From: Luzula sylvatica
Lineage: Eukaryota > Streptophyta > Magnoliopsida > Poales > Juncaceae
Length of the DNA: 64,000 bases
Direction of reading: 5' to 3'
Assembly (NCBI GenBank): GCA_946800325.1
Contig: OX326956.1
Span: 16,694,667 to 16,758,666 of the forward strand
Positions 35,521 to 47,400 of the stretch are shown here, piece after piece. Every line of letters starts with the position of its first letter. The first letter of the stretch is position 1. The notes below the pieces were generated by a model, which did not search any database, was not told the DNA's origin, and saw nothing but the letters and a program-made list of their open reading frames with translations. A program made the position numbers and the translations under genes.

Positions 35521-35727
35521 GAGGCTAACCTACTTAATTAAGTACCAAAATTTTGGTACTTAATGGTTTTTAACCATTAGATTTACATTGAGATTTGTGT
35601 ATTCAAAGATGTGCACACAATTTTATGATCATCATGAAAAAAACAAGAATCTCAATGCAAATTCAATGGTTAAAAAATATTAAGTACCAAATTTTTGGTA
35701 CTTAATTAAGTATGTTAGCTTCCCCCT
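35521..35727. mobile_element. Foldback MITE (subfamily 1)
   Basis: GAGGCTAACCTACTTAATTA at the left and TTAATTAAGTATGTTAGCTTC at the right are inverted partners. It lies tail to head with the previous copy across a TA tract. Confidence 0.8.
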
Positions 35728-37448
35728 TTCTCTCCGCCTCCATTCTTGATACAGCTCAAAAAAGTTGTTTTCTGTTGACTTTAAATAGTTTTTGTAAAGA
35801 AAAACAATAGATATTGTCTCTCTCTTACACTATATAATGATGGTTAAATTTGATAGAAATAGATTTTTATGAGGGATAAATTTGATATTTATAGTTTTAG
35901 AATGACAAATTTGATATTTTGTCTTTTAGGAAGTACATAAAAAAAAATTGCCCCTAATTAAAATTGCTTAATTTTTTTTTGTCAGGAATTGATACTTGTT
36001 ATTCATTGAACTACCATCAAAATATTGTGAGCGAAACATTACGTTACCGCATGATAATTAGGGATGTTCATTCGATTTGAACAAGACCAAATTATTCTAA
36101 ACATAATCGAATTAAATTTAAAGTAAACTGAATCCAAGAAACTGCGTTGTTATTCGAATTATTCGGTTGAACCGAATAAGAAATATTATGTTTCGAAATA
36201 AAAATTAATTAATAAGCAAATTTATATTTTATTTATCATAAAATATAATTGTATAATTTTATAAAATTATTATATCAATTTTTTATATTTTTAAATTAAC
36301 ATGTTAAAAAAAATAAAAATAGGATATCGGTTCAGTTCAACCAATTTTTAAAACTCCAAACTCAAACCGAACCGAATAAATCGAACAATAATTCCACCCA
36401 ACAAAACTCAATAAATTGAAAAAACAATTCTTTTAAATCGAATTCGACTAGTTCGTTTCGTTTTTCAAATAAATCGAATCGTTCGTGATATGACAAAATT
36501 TGATTTGTTGTAACTGTCCAAAAAAATAACATAAAATAAATATAATATATAATTTATACAATCAAACTTGTCAAAGACACTATCATAAGATTTGACTTTG
36601 AACATAAGAAGGTATAAAACATCAGAGGATATTAATTTAACCTCGAACCCTAAAATAAAAATTGGTCATTATCCGAATTTATATAAATAAATCAAATAAT
36701 ACAACTGTATGAAACTGTCATGTTGATATCTTCTAATCCTCGGTACAACAATTTAAAAAAAAACGAATTATTTCTCTGTTGATATCAGCTTGTTTCCGAT
36801 AAAAATAAATACTAGTTGAATTTTATAAATTGAATACAGGCTGGAAAGATAATTTTTTTGTGGCTAGTTGCAAATGTTTTATTGTATTTATAAAACTATA
36901 ATTTCAAACTTTTGTGTTAGTCATAATAAAAAAGGGATTGATTATTTGCCAGCCATTAAACTATAATATGAATATGAAATGATATCTATTGATGGACTGA
37001 ACCACACAAAATCATGTTTAATGGCCAAATAAACATAGCCTAATTTGATCTGTATTTATAAACCTATAAGTTGGAATAAATCTAAAAAGACATAAATTAA
37101 AGATGGTCGAAAATTTTACAAAAATAAAACTATCCTAAAAATAAATAAAAATAATAATAATTTTGCAAAAAATCAGCAAAATACAAATGAAAATATTTTG
37201 TTTTACAAAAAAATGAAGATCAAGAATATTAAAAAATTGGCCAAATAAACATGACTTATCATGTGTAAAATGAAATATAATAAAAATATCAAACAACTAC
37301 ATTTTTTTAATAATATGATTTATTACATAATTAATGTAATTTATTATGTAATCAATACGATTCGTGACATGTTATGATTTATTACATAGTATAATTTAAC
37401 ATTTACTTGCATTTAGTATTTTCAATTCCAATAAAAAAAATTGTTTTG
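35728..37448. other. AT-rich intergenic sequence with a degenerate hAT-like scrap
   Basis: A stretch at about 36058-36490 shows GGGATGTTCATTCGATTTGA, then TCGGTTCAACC and AACCGAACCG words like those of the element at 11922, but without readable ends. No coding region is supported. Confidence 0.4.
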
Positions 37449-37760
37449 TTGGTTCAAATTTTTTATGGTTTTGATTATCTCAAAACAATGTCGACAGTAC
37501 CAATCAAGATTATGTAAGTGTCATGTGTAGATATATGGGTATGATCCGCAAAAGGATCAAAATAACAAGCAAACACAAGAACGTTCACAAAAGATAAAGA
37601 TTATCAAGATCATCAAGGAATAATAAAGAAAACTGAAACACACGATCAAGTGAAGAACTCAAGATGTCGAAGATTTCTGCAAGTTAGGATATTACACCAT
37701 CATCAAAATAACATATATGTATTCCTATATTTGTCTTTGATTTATTTAACTAAATATTAA
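37449..37760 (+). mobile_element. Truncated LTR of the TGTTGGTTCAAATTT family
   Basis: It starts TTGGTTCAAATTTTTTATGG and runs parallel to the beginning of the solo LTR at 8043 (GATTATCTCAAAACAATGTC, GAAGATTTCTGCAAGTTAGG), then stops. The palindrome array and TATA region are missing. Confidence 0.6.
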
Positions 37761-38170
37761 GAAACAAATTTGTCCTCCCATTAAATTTTCAATTGTTCTT
37801 TGATCCCACAAGATGCCACATCACCATTGTGAAAATTCTCTTTTGACAATTAAATAATTGATGAAAGGAAAATTTTATTATGTCCCCTCAATTCCCCACT
37901 ATTCTTGATTGGATCATGCGTATATCATCAAGTTAATTGGTATTCTCAATTATCTCCCAATTTTCCAAACGAATTAACAAATTTTTTAATTAACAGTTAA
38001 CTCAAATTTAATTAATAAATAAGTAATACATTTCAATTAACAATCCAAAATAATAATTAATAATTATTATTATATAATTCAATTAATTAACAACATAATT
38101 AATATATATTTAGCACTAATTAACAATCATCAATACAATTCCAAAAATACGATAATTAACCATATAAATG

Positions 38171-38690
38171 TTAATTCACTCAAAGTTATTAATTAATTGT
38201 GTGGACTTATACTCATTTCATACTTTTTGTAATCAAGAAAACTAATTAATTACTTATAATCATTTCATACTTTTTGTAATCAAGAAAACCAATTAATTAT
38301 AATATTTATTAATTAATATGTTAATATACTCAAATTCAAATTGACCCCTCCCATTAAATTTATCATAATTTGGCTCAACCCTAGATAGCCACGTCATTAA
38401 TAACTGTTCATCGATCAATCACTGTTCATCGAATTAACTTTGTTGTTAATTCACTCAAAATTATTAATTAATTATGTGAACTTATACTCATTTCATACTT
38501 TTTGTAATCAAGAAAACCAATTAATTACTTATACTCATTTCATACTTTTTGTAATCAAGAAAACCAATTAATTATAATATTTATTAATTAATATATTAAT
38601 ATACTCAAATTCAAATTGACCCTCCCCCTCCCAATTAAATTTACAAGAATTTGGCTCAACCCCAGTTGGCCACGTCATCATTGTTACTGC
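38171..38690. repeat. Direct duplication of about 235 bp
   Basis: 38171-38405 and 38447-38690 share TTAATTCACTCAAA, ATACTCATTTCATACTTTTT (twice per copy) and ATTTGGCTCAACCC through GCCACGTCAT. The second copy ends inside the last codons of the zinc-knuckle pseudogene, so the duplication copied its 3' flank. Confidence 0.75.
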
Positions 38691-39317
38691 TGTTCGAATT
38701 CCCTTGATATCCACCTTGATCTCCGTTATGTAATGGTTCCTGCCAGTTGTGTGGCATGTCTGGACCTGGAAATACCACCTGCAGAATGTCCTGAATGTGC
38801 ACGTGAAATCTCCTGAAGTCGTCTCCCTCCTTCATCTTCAAGTAAAAAGGTATTTCCTCCGATGTGTCGCACGCGATTGTGACCGGTACTTCCAAGTAGT
38901 CTCCCTCAGGCTCGAAGTAAGGACCGATATTGATCGGATAACCGGTACCCTTCAACAAGTCAGTAATGTCCGGGCTATTGATGGCCCAAATTGGCATATT
39001 CCTTAGTCGTATGTCCACCTCAAAGAAGGGCGGTTCGTGGAACATGCCCCAATTCAGGTGGTTTGGGTTTCCATTTTTCACCGTAATATATGATGAACGG
39101 AACATGAAGTCGTTTTCTGGGGCTACCGTCCTTCTTGGTGGAAAGTAAACCGTTCTCTCGAGAGGACGGTTGTGCATATTGTATTGTAAGAACGCCATTT
39201 TTTCTCGCTTTGCTATTTGTTTGTAAGCTTCTCTCTTTCTTCCTGAGATAACTTGTGGCTTCTAGTATTTGCAATGCTTAGAAATATGCCCCAATCTTCT
39301 GCATTTATAGCATTTAA

Positions 39318-40491
39318 CATGGTTCGAAATCTCGGCCGAGTAAAAAAAAACTCGGCCGAGTTGACTCGGACTCGGACCCCACCGATCCGATATTGACCCG
39401 GATAAATCGAATCCGATAACCCGGTTTTTTTTTTTTATATGTTTATTTTGTAGAGATAGATGTTATATATTTTGTTATATATTTTTTTGAGATTGTTATA
39501 TATTTTTGTTACTACAGATGCTTTGTAACTACAGACTCTTTCTTCCTCTTTCTCAAATATCAATTATTTTTGCAGAGGCGTGAGAATGAGAAATTAATTG
39601 ATTTGGATGAGATATTTCATGACGATGATCCGTTACAACCTTGGATCAGAGAAACCGAAAATAGTGTACTCGATGGTAGAGATAATTCCGAGTGGTTGAG
39701 CGATTGTCCATCCGAAGAAGAACAAGAGCCAATAAGCAGTAGTAATGATTCTGGTAATGACGATCCGGGTGGTAATGATACAATTCCGTGTCCTGATGTG
39801 GAAGTAGTAAGGGAATATGATAATTTTTCCAATCTGGTTAGAGGGAACCATGAACATGGTACACGTCGCCATGTGAGACTCACAAGTTTGTATGAAAGAG
39901 ATCAGGCTAGGCAAAAGGAAAGGGAAGACAATCCTGATATGCAGAGGAACCTTCAGGTACCGTATTTTTATGACGGCTCTAATTATAGTGAGGGATCTAA
40001 TTTTTCAGGAATGGATTATAAGTTCAACTGGAAGCGCAAATAATGAAAACTATTCCGATCCGTATACTGGTAACACACAACACGAAAACCGATCACCCTT
40101 CGACTCAATGATGAACATTTTCGACAATACAAATTTACAAATGTATTTTCCTCCTCATGATCAATATGAAGATAATGATTATACAACGCAACCCGCTCGT
40201 CACAGTTTTTGGCAGTAGAAGTTTTTAATGTACTGATTTAGTAATTTTCTTAGGTAATGTAATTTTTTTAATGTAGTAATTTGAGTTTCATGAGTTGAAT
40301 TTGTGTGTATCATGTTTATGAATATTTATATATTTTTAAAATAAGTTTTTTAATTTTTTTCTATTTTTTCCGATTTTTTTACTAGCAGTCCGATTTTTTT
40401 TTTTACTCGCCCGAGTCTTGTCCGAGTCAGCCGAGTCCCGAGTCTCCAGACCCGACCGAGTCCGATTCCGATACCGAGATTTCGAACCATG
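39318..40491 (+). mobile_element. hAT-type element, internally deleted, with exact 8-bp TSD
   Basis: The TIRs CATGGTTCGAAATCTCGG and CCGAGATTTCGAACCATG are perfect over 18 bp. The TSD GCATTTAA is exact (39310-39317, 40492-40499). The subterminal motifs CTCGGCCGAG and CCGAGTC recur at both ends and may be transposase binding sites. Only the 3' end of a transposase gene is kept inside. Length is 1174 bp. Confidence 0.92.
39576..40218 (+). pseudogene. C-terminal tail of a hAT transposase
   Basis: After a plausible acceptor (ATTTTTGCAG) the frame reads LIDLDEIFHDDDPLQPWI, a motif found just after the hAT dimerisation domain in plant hAT transposases. An acidic, Ser/Asn-rich tail follows. The frame stops at 40043, but a +1 frame continues to 40218 with similar composition, suggesting one frameshift. 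The catalytic and BED finger parts are absent. Confidence 0.65.
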
Positions 40492-41462
40492 GCATTTAAT
40501 CGATCTCGACATTCCTTTCTAACATGATCCGTAGCTAGACATCGATAACATTGCCTTTTTTGGGAGACTCGTACATTCATAAACTTTTCGCCATAATCAC
40601 TTGATGCTGCTCTATTTTTTAGGGTTTGCTTGCTCAATGCACCTTTGTGATGATTTTCCTCTTTTTCCAACAAATTGTCCTTGAGAACTTGTGCAAAACT
40701 TTTTGCATGCACTGAGCATCATATCTCTGCTTGAGAACCACACCTTGAACTGCTTTCTTACTAGACGATTGCGTTTTCAGAGGAGGAGATGGAACGACTT
40801 GTGAGTTTTCCCCCTTCAATACCGAGGAGATGGGTTCCTTACCAATAAATTTCTTTGTCTTTTTCCCTCCTATCTCAATAATGGAACTTTTTGCAATAGT
40901 CTTAGCCAAATCTGAGTTGCACTGATACGCTCGATTTGTCTCCCTAAGACTGTCTGGCGGCTTCTGCCAAAAAGGTCGCGTAACCCTTTTTTCTCCATTA
41001 AAGCTCTTCAGCTCGCCATTAGAGCCCCTCCCCATCTTTGGCTCTTCTACTGTCTTTATTGATTAATTATTAACGTTCTTTTGCGAGTCTCTTCATCAAT
41101 TCGAAGTCACTTCGAAAATGACTTGCACAAAAAAGATGACCAAAACAAATGGGCTGGAATACAAATTAGCAAGTAGTTAAGAATTAATTTAAACAAATGT
41201 AGTGGAACAAAAATTGATGCTGTATAGAAATTAAAATTCCGATACTTCACACAATTTTGATCTAAAAAATATGTTCAAATATGTTTTACAACTTAATTAA
41301 TATCATTAATAAAAATACAATCATACCGGCAGCAATAAATTACCAAAACTCTTGAAAATAAATTTTGACAAGATACAGCACACAAAGCAGTGTAAATTTT
41401 ATTCTTACAAAAAACAATGATGAGATAGATATGCAGTCATATTTTGATTGGATCCAATTGTA

Positions 41463-44400
41463 TCAACAATGATTAATATCAATATCATCTGAAAACGACC
41501 TTCCAAGGAGTGGTTTATCAATGAGAGAAAGTCGACCTGCCACCTCCCCAAGGAGTGGATGATCATCCTTTAGAGCAAATCGATCTGCCGTAATACCCTT
41601 CTTTTTATAATCTTGGACTAACTTAACGATCAAGGTAGCCCTGTTGTCTAATTCTTCTCTTTCAGTTCCCGATATTAAGAAAGCATCATCAAGTAATTTT
41701 AGACGATGTACACAACTTGCATCGCCGATGAACGGTAGTGTTGTTCGCATTTCCTTCAATTTAAAAACTATGGCACCGGACTGGACAGTAATGTGCAAGA
41801 GCCACACTGGCACCAAAACAGGGAGAAAAATAGGTGCAGCCAGAGTTGCAATGGCTGCCATGCCAGTAAAAATACTCGCTCTCGAAAATGTCTTTGCACT
41901 TCTTCCGCTTTCCTGCATGAAAACAGCATTAGCTTCATTTGTATGTGTTTTACCATTTAAAATCACACTAGTAAGATAAGACAAAATAATTTGACATCAA
42001 GTAATTTATACTGCTGCAGTTAATCTGACTACTTCCAGTCCCAGACTATATTAATATTTTAGACGACGCCTAGTTGAGCATTATATTAGATCTTGTATGG
42101 GACTGGTCGGCACCTACTTTATTGGTGAATGACTACAAGTTTTCATTATGGTTAAAACACTATGAAAATCGAAACTCATGATATATGATGGCCGTTTATT
42201 ATTATTTGATATTTTAATGAAAATTTAAACTCATGACTTATAATTTATAATGTTACGCATTAAACACAAGGTTTAGGATTTTGAAATTGACATATTATTT
42301 TATTATTACTAAGAGATATTTCGTCTATAATAATGAATTCTTCAATTTCTTATTGTATCTGATGTGTTTGATAGTTTGCAAGAAACAATTATAATAATGC
42401 CATGAATGAAAAACAGTTTTGACAATAATAATATTTTAAATTATTTTGTTTGCATAAAAAAAAAAAATTGTATAAGAAGTAATTATTTTTGACCGTACAG
42501 AGAGTTGGTTATACGGGATAGGAAGACAATATAGAGAGTTGCATAGGAGGTCTCTGAACGACTCCGCCTCAAACATCACAATGTCACTATTGCACCTATT
42601 TCAACCACATCATCAATGAATCACATTTTTATTGAGGCATCTTTATTAGGGAAAAAATCTACGTGATCTAACAAACTCAAATTAACCTTCTCTAAAATAA
42701 ATCGGGTATTTTATTTTTTTTTTTATTAATTGAGGCGGGTTCAAAGTCCCGCACCCAAACTATATTGATAATATAGTTACAATGTAACCATGGTAATTAC
42801 AAGGGTATTTACAATTTCAGTTAGTTCTCGGTAACTGTACCTTATTACATTATTTTTTCCTATCTTTATTTAACATCTTAGCTTGCAAGATAGTGTCGAT
42901 CTCTATACGAATATCCATGACCAATTGTTTGTATGTTCTTTCCTTGTCTTGGAAAATGCGCATACATCTCTCCTTCCATATATTGTGCAATCCATATGCC
43001 AATATTATTTTTTTATCCTTTTGTATCGTAGTATTTAATATGAATTGCACTACATCATCTGTATGAAGAACATGTAGATCATATCTTGCTTCCAAATACG
43101 TCCAGACCGCCACTGAATATGGACATTTGTTTGCCATATGATGTAATGTTTCTCCGTCTTGTTTGCATAATACGCATCTGTTCGGTATTTGCCATCCTTT
43201 TTTGATCAAATTGTCCATCGTTAAAATCGCCTTTTTAACACATAACCACAAAAAACATTGTATTTTGGGTTGTGTTTGGATTTTCCATATATGCTTTTCA
43301 ATAGATGATGTGTAAACTCCTCTTATCAAGAATCTATACATACTTTGCGTCGAGAATATTCCATTTTGTGTCCATTTCCATATGATATCATCTTCCTGGT
43401 TTCCGAAAATGTCAGGAGTTTGTTGAATAAATGTATGTAGTTGTATATATTCTATATCTGCTTGTCTTGATCTGGTTGTTCTAACATGTTGTATCACCTC
43501 GTCTCTCCATATATTTTTAAATAGTTCTTGACCTTCTTCTCGATAAGTATATAATATAGGGAATTGATACTTCATTGCTATTCCATTCCATTCATTGTCC
43601 CAGAATCTTATTTTATCACCTCCTCCTATCTTCATTTTAACGGATGTATTGAATGGTTCATATAATTTGTCGCATATCTTCCATAACCTTAATTTTATGT
43701 TACTTGCTTTCCCCAAATCGTCATATACTTTGGCTCCATATACCTCCATCATTATTTCCTTCCAAAGATTGTTACTCGGTTTATATAATTTCCATATCCA
43801 TTTTGTTAATAACGCCTCATTGAAGGTTTTAATATTCAGTATCGATAGACCGCCATATTTTTTGGGTCTGCATACTTTTTGCCACGCAACCAATGGTATC
43901 CCTTTACCTTTTGGATCCGTTCCTTTCCATAGGAACTTTTTCATTATTTTCTCCATTTGTCTTATAAGCCATTTAGGTATTTGGAATACTGACATAAAAT
44001 ATATTGCCATTGAACTTAATACCGATTGTACCAATATCAATCTTCCTGCAAATGATAAAACATTTTGTTTCCATCCTGTTAACCTCGATGCCATTTTTTC
44101 TAATAGTTCTTGATAGTCTTGTTTTTTAAGTTTTCCTGGCTTTAACGGAAGTCCTACATATTTGATTGGGAATTGGACTTGTTTGCATTGCAAAATATGT
44201 TGGATCTGATTTGCAACTTGCGTATCTTCCTTCATTTTGACAAATTCCGATTTGTCATAGTTAACTTTCAAACCTGATCCTTTAGCAAAATGATCCATGA
44301 TAAATTTAAACCTCCTTATTTGAGTCGGATCGCTCGGTAGAAAATATATAGAGTCATCCGCATAATATAAGCACGTACTTGATCCTCTGAAAATGTTATA

Positions 44401-47400
44401 AATAAACTGTTGCTGATTGGTCTTCTTGAATATTTGAGCCAAAACATCCATTGCTAATATGAATAATAGTGGGGATAATGCATCTCCCTGCCTGACCCCT
44501 CGTTCCAATCTGATGGATTTCCCCAACGTGTTATTCAGTAAAATTTTGGTATATCCACGAAGAATTGCATTATATACCCAATCGATCATTCTTTCTCCAA
44601 ACCCTCTATGCTTCATAATGTTTATTAAAAAGTCCCATGATATAGTATCAAACGCTTTAGCTATATCTGCCTTGAACACAATGATATCCGCTTTGAATTG
44701 TTTAGCAGCATCTAACATAGTTTGTGCATAAGCGAAATTATCAATAATATTTCTTTTCTTTATGAAACCTGATTGTTTGTTGTCCACCATATTCGAAATG
44801 TGATTCTGAAGTCTGGTTGCTAATATTTTTGAGAATATCCTTTGAATTGCATTGATCAAGCTAATCGGTCTATAATGCTCCGGTTTGTTGGCCCCTTGTT
44901 TTTTGGGTATTAATACGATGAAAGAATCATTTAAGCCCTTTAATCCTTGTTGTCTGACCTCCTGAGAATTGTATATTTTCAATAATGTTTGCTGCATGAT
45001 AGGCCAAAATTTTCTGTAGAACTCTGCAGTAAACCCATCTGGACCCGGTGTTTTGTTGTTATCCCACGACCATATAGCTTGCTTCAATTCTTCCAATGTT
45101 ATATCATTTTCCATCGATGTTAGATCTAAATGCTCTTCATATAACGCTTCCAAATCAATTCCATTGACGTCGAGATTGTTGTCTCTTTTACCCATAATAT
45201 CCTTGAAATGTTCAAATAATATTCTGGCCTTGCTTTTATGATCAGTGAAATCTGTTTCTTGTTTCTGAAGCACCGCTATTTTATTATTTCTATTGTGTCT
45301 TGTGGCCGTGTGATGAAAATATGCTATATTTGAATCTCCCTCTGTGATCCACTTAGCTTTTGCTCTTTGCTTCCATATCTGCTCCTCATGTTTGCTGATT
45401 TCTAGAAATCTTTTTTTCATTTTACATCGTAGCCATTTTTCTATCTCTGTGAGTTGTACCCTTTCCATTTTGTGATCTATCCATTGAATAGTATCTTTGC
45501 AATGTTGTAGTTGTTGATTTATATCTCCAATTTTTTCTTGACTCCATTTCTTGATTTCTTTTGCCATTGCTGAAATAACCTCTTTTAGCTTTTTTGTATC
45601 TGATATTTCTTCCTTTGTCCATTCTTTCTCCACTATCATTTGTATCTCTTTATATTGTAGCCAATAGTTTTCAAATCGGAAGAAATTGGGTTTTGGAAAT
45701 GAAGTCCTCGCCGTATAAATCAATGGTAAATGATCCGAAGATGTATTAGTACCTGCTTTTAACTCTGAATTTGCAAACCTATTGGACCATGATGTAGATA
45801 TTAGTATTCTATCCAATCTTGACATTGTTTGTCCTCTCGCCCATGTAAATTGATGTCCATTGATCGGCAAATCCATGACTTGTAGGTTTGATATAGATCT
45901 TGAAAAATTCTGCGCTTCTCTCCAGTCAAAATTATCAGTCGTTCTCTCCGATCTTGTTAATATCACATTAAAGTCTCCTAGTATCATCCATGGTATATCA
46001 CTACTTGGCTTGGTCGTTCTCAATTCTTCAAAGAATTGATATCTTGTGGTTGATTCATGAGGTCCATACACTCCCGTTATGAGAAATTCTTCTAAATTCC
46101 ACTTACATTGCAATTTAACTGATAAAGTGAAGTTATTTCGGGTCACTTCCTTTCTTTCATACATTTTTTCATTCCATGCAATAATTATGCCACCTGCTGT
46201 GCCTCTTGCCGGATTTGCTTCAAATGATTTGAGTTGATTTCCACATATTTGCTTCTGAAGATCTTGATGCATGTCTTGTATTTTCGTTTCTTGAAGGCAA
46301 ATGATATGAGGTTTTTCCATTACTATATTTTTCCTAACCGCCACTCGTTTATCTGGATGGTTTAATCCCCTTACATTCCACGTCATAATTTTGATGTTTC
46401 TTGTCTTCATGGACTTATGATCCTATACTTCTGTTCGGTCTGATTCTTCTTTGCAGCTCTATTACACCCTAATTTGCCTTTGTGATACATTCTCTCAAAT
46501 ATCCGTATAACCTCCTTTACTATGGATTTGGCAAATGCCATCTGTATATGTATGTTGGATATGACTAGTAACCCTATTCGACCTTGTCCCTCTACTGCTA
46601 TACTGATATTCTTGTACCAATATGTTATTAACTTGGTACTGATATCCAGGTTAATAATTATGAGGCCATGACTACTACTTCCATAACTAACAAACAGCCT
46701 TAAATTGACCTTGGCATTAACTGACTCAATCATTAACTCAATCATAAACTCAATCATAAATCTACTCCTTAACTGACTCAAGAACATATTCCTTAACTGA
46801 CTTCTCAACCGACATTTTCCAATACTAAATAACTGACTCAACAACCACAACTCTAACTGACTACTTAACTCGATACTTCTTAACTGGATACAAATAACTG
46901 ACTGATGCATAAATAAAAACCTGACCCTAACAATAGACTCAATACAACTACTGAGCATTACAGCTTGCTCAGAAAAGCCTAATTCCTTCTCTTTTGCTAT
47001 CATCTTATTCGGTCCCTCCTAAGAGCTCCAGATCTACCAGCTCTTCCTCAGCCAGCTTGATTCCAGTTATCTTCAGGATCTGTTTGACATCATCCACATT
47101 CAATTGTTCTTTTTTCTGATCCATCACCGGATTGTTGCTTGCCATCTTCTTCTTTCTACTCACATGACTCATCAACAACGAAAAATATCCGAAAATACCC
47201 GAGAAATACCCGAAAAATATCCGAAAATACTCGAAAATACTAAATGATATGAAATTTTGTGGTATTTTATGAATTACTTATTGGTAATTTTTGCACTTTA
47301 TAACGTATGTTTTATGTATACTAATTTGTTGGTGATTTTTAAATTATTATTTTTTTAATATTTTATATTGGTGATTTTCGGATAACGGGTTCGGGTATAC

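Larger units (their letters stand above)
38656..41035 (-). pseudogene. Retroelement ORF1-like zinc-knuckle gene, split by a hAT insertion
   Basis: Read on the minus strand, the frame starts at 41035 (ATG, MGRGSNGELKSFN). It shifts frame near 40710 and reaches the knuckle CYRCLATDHVRKEC. It is cut at 40492 by the hAT element and resumes at 39317 with a second knuckle CYKCRRLGHISKHC. A TAG follows three codons after it; then comes an open stretch ending at 38656 that contains ERTVYFPPRRTVAPEND and EVDIRLRNMPIWAINSPD. Two CCHC knuckles followed by a DUF4283-like fold are typical of gag/ORF1 proteins of plant retroelements. No partner RT lies beside it. The frameshift, stop and insertion show it is dead. 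Confidence 0.65.
42700..47150 (-). mobile_element. L1-type LINE in the last intron of gene A
   Basis: The element is on the minus strand, the same strand as the gene. ORF2 is intact; ORF1 is reduced. The 3' end shows an A-rich tail (plus strand TTTATTTTTTTTTTTTATT near 42709-42728). The 5' end lies near 47150. A short 5' frame (46 codons, from 47143 on the minus strand, MASNNPVMDQ) may be what is left of ORF1. No TSD could be read. Confidence 0.85.

Noticed and set aside
43595..45241. Plus-strand open frames of 60-170 codons
   Set aside because: They are antisense shadows of the LINE ORF2.
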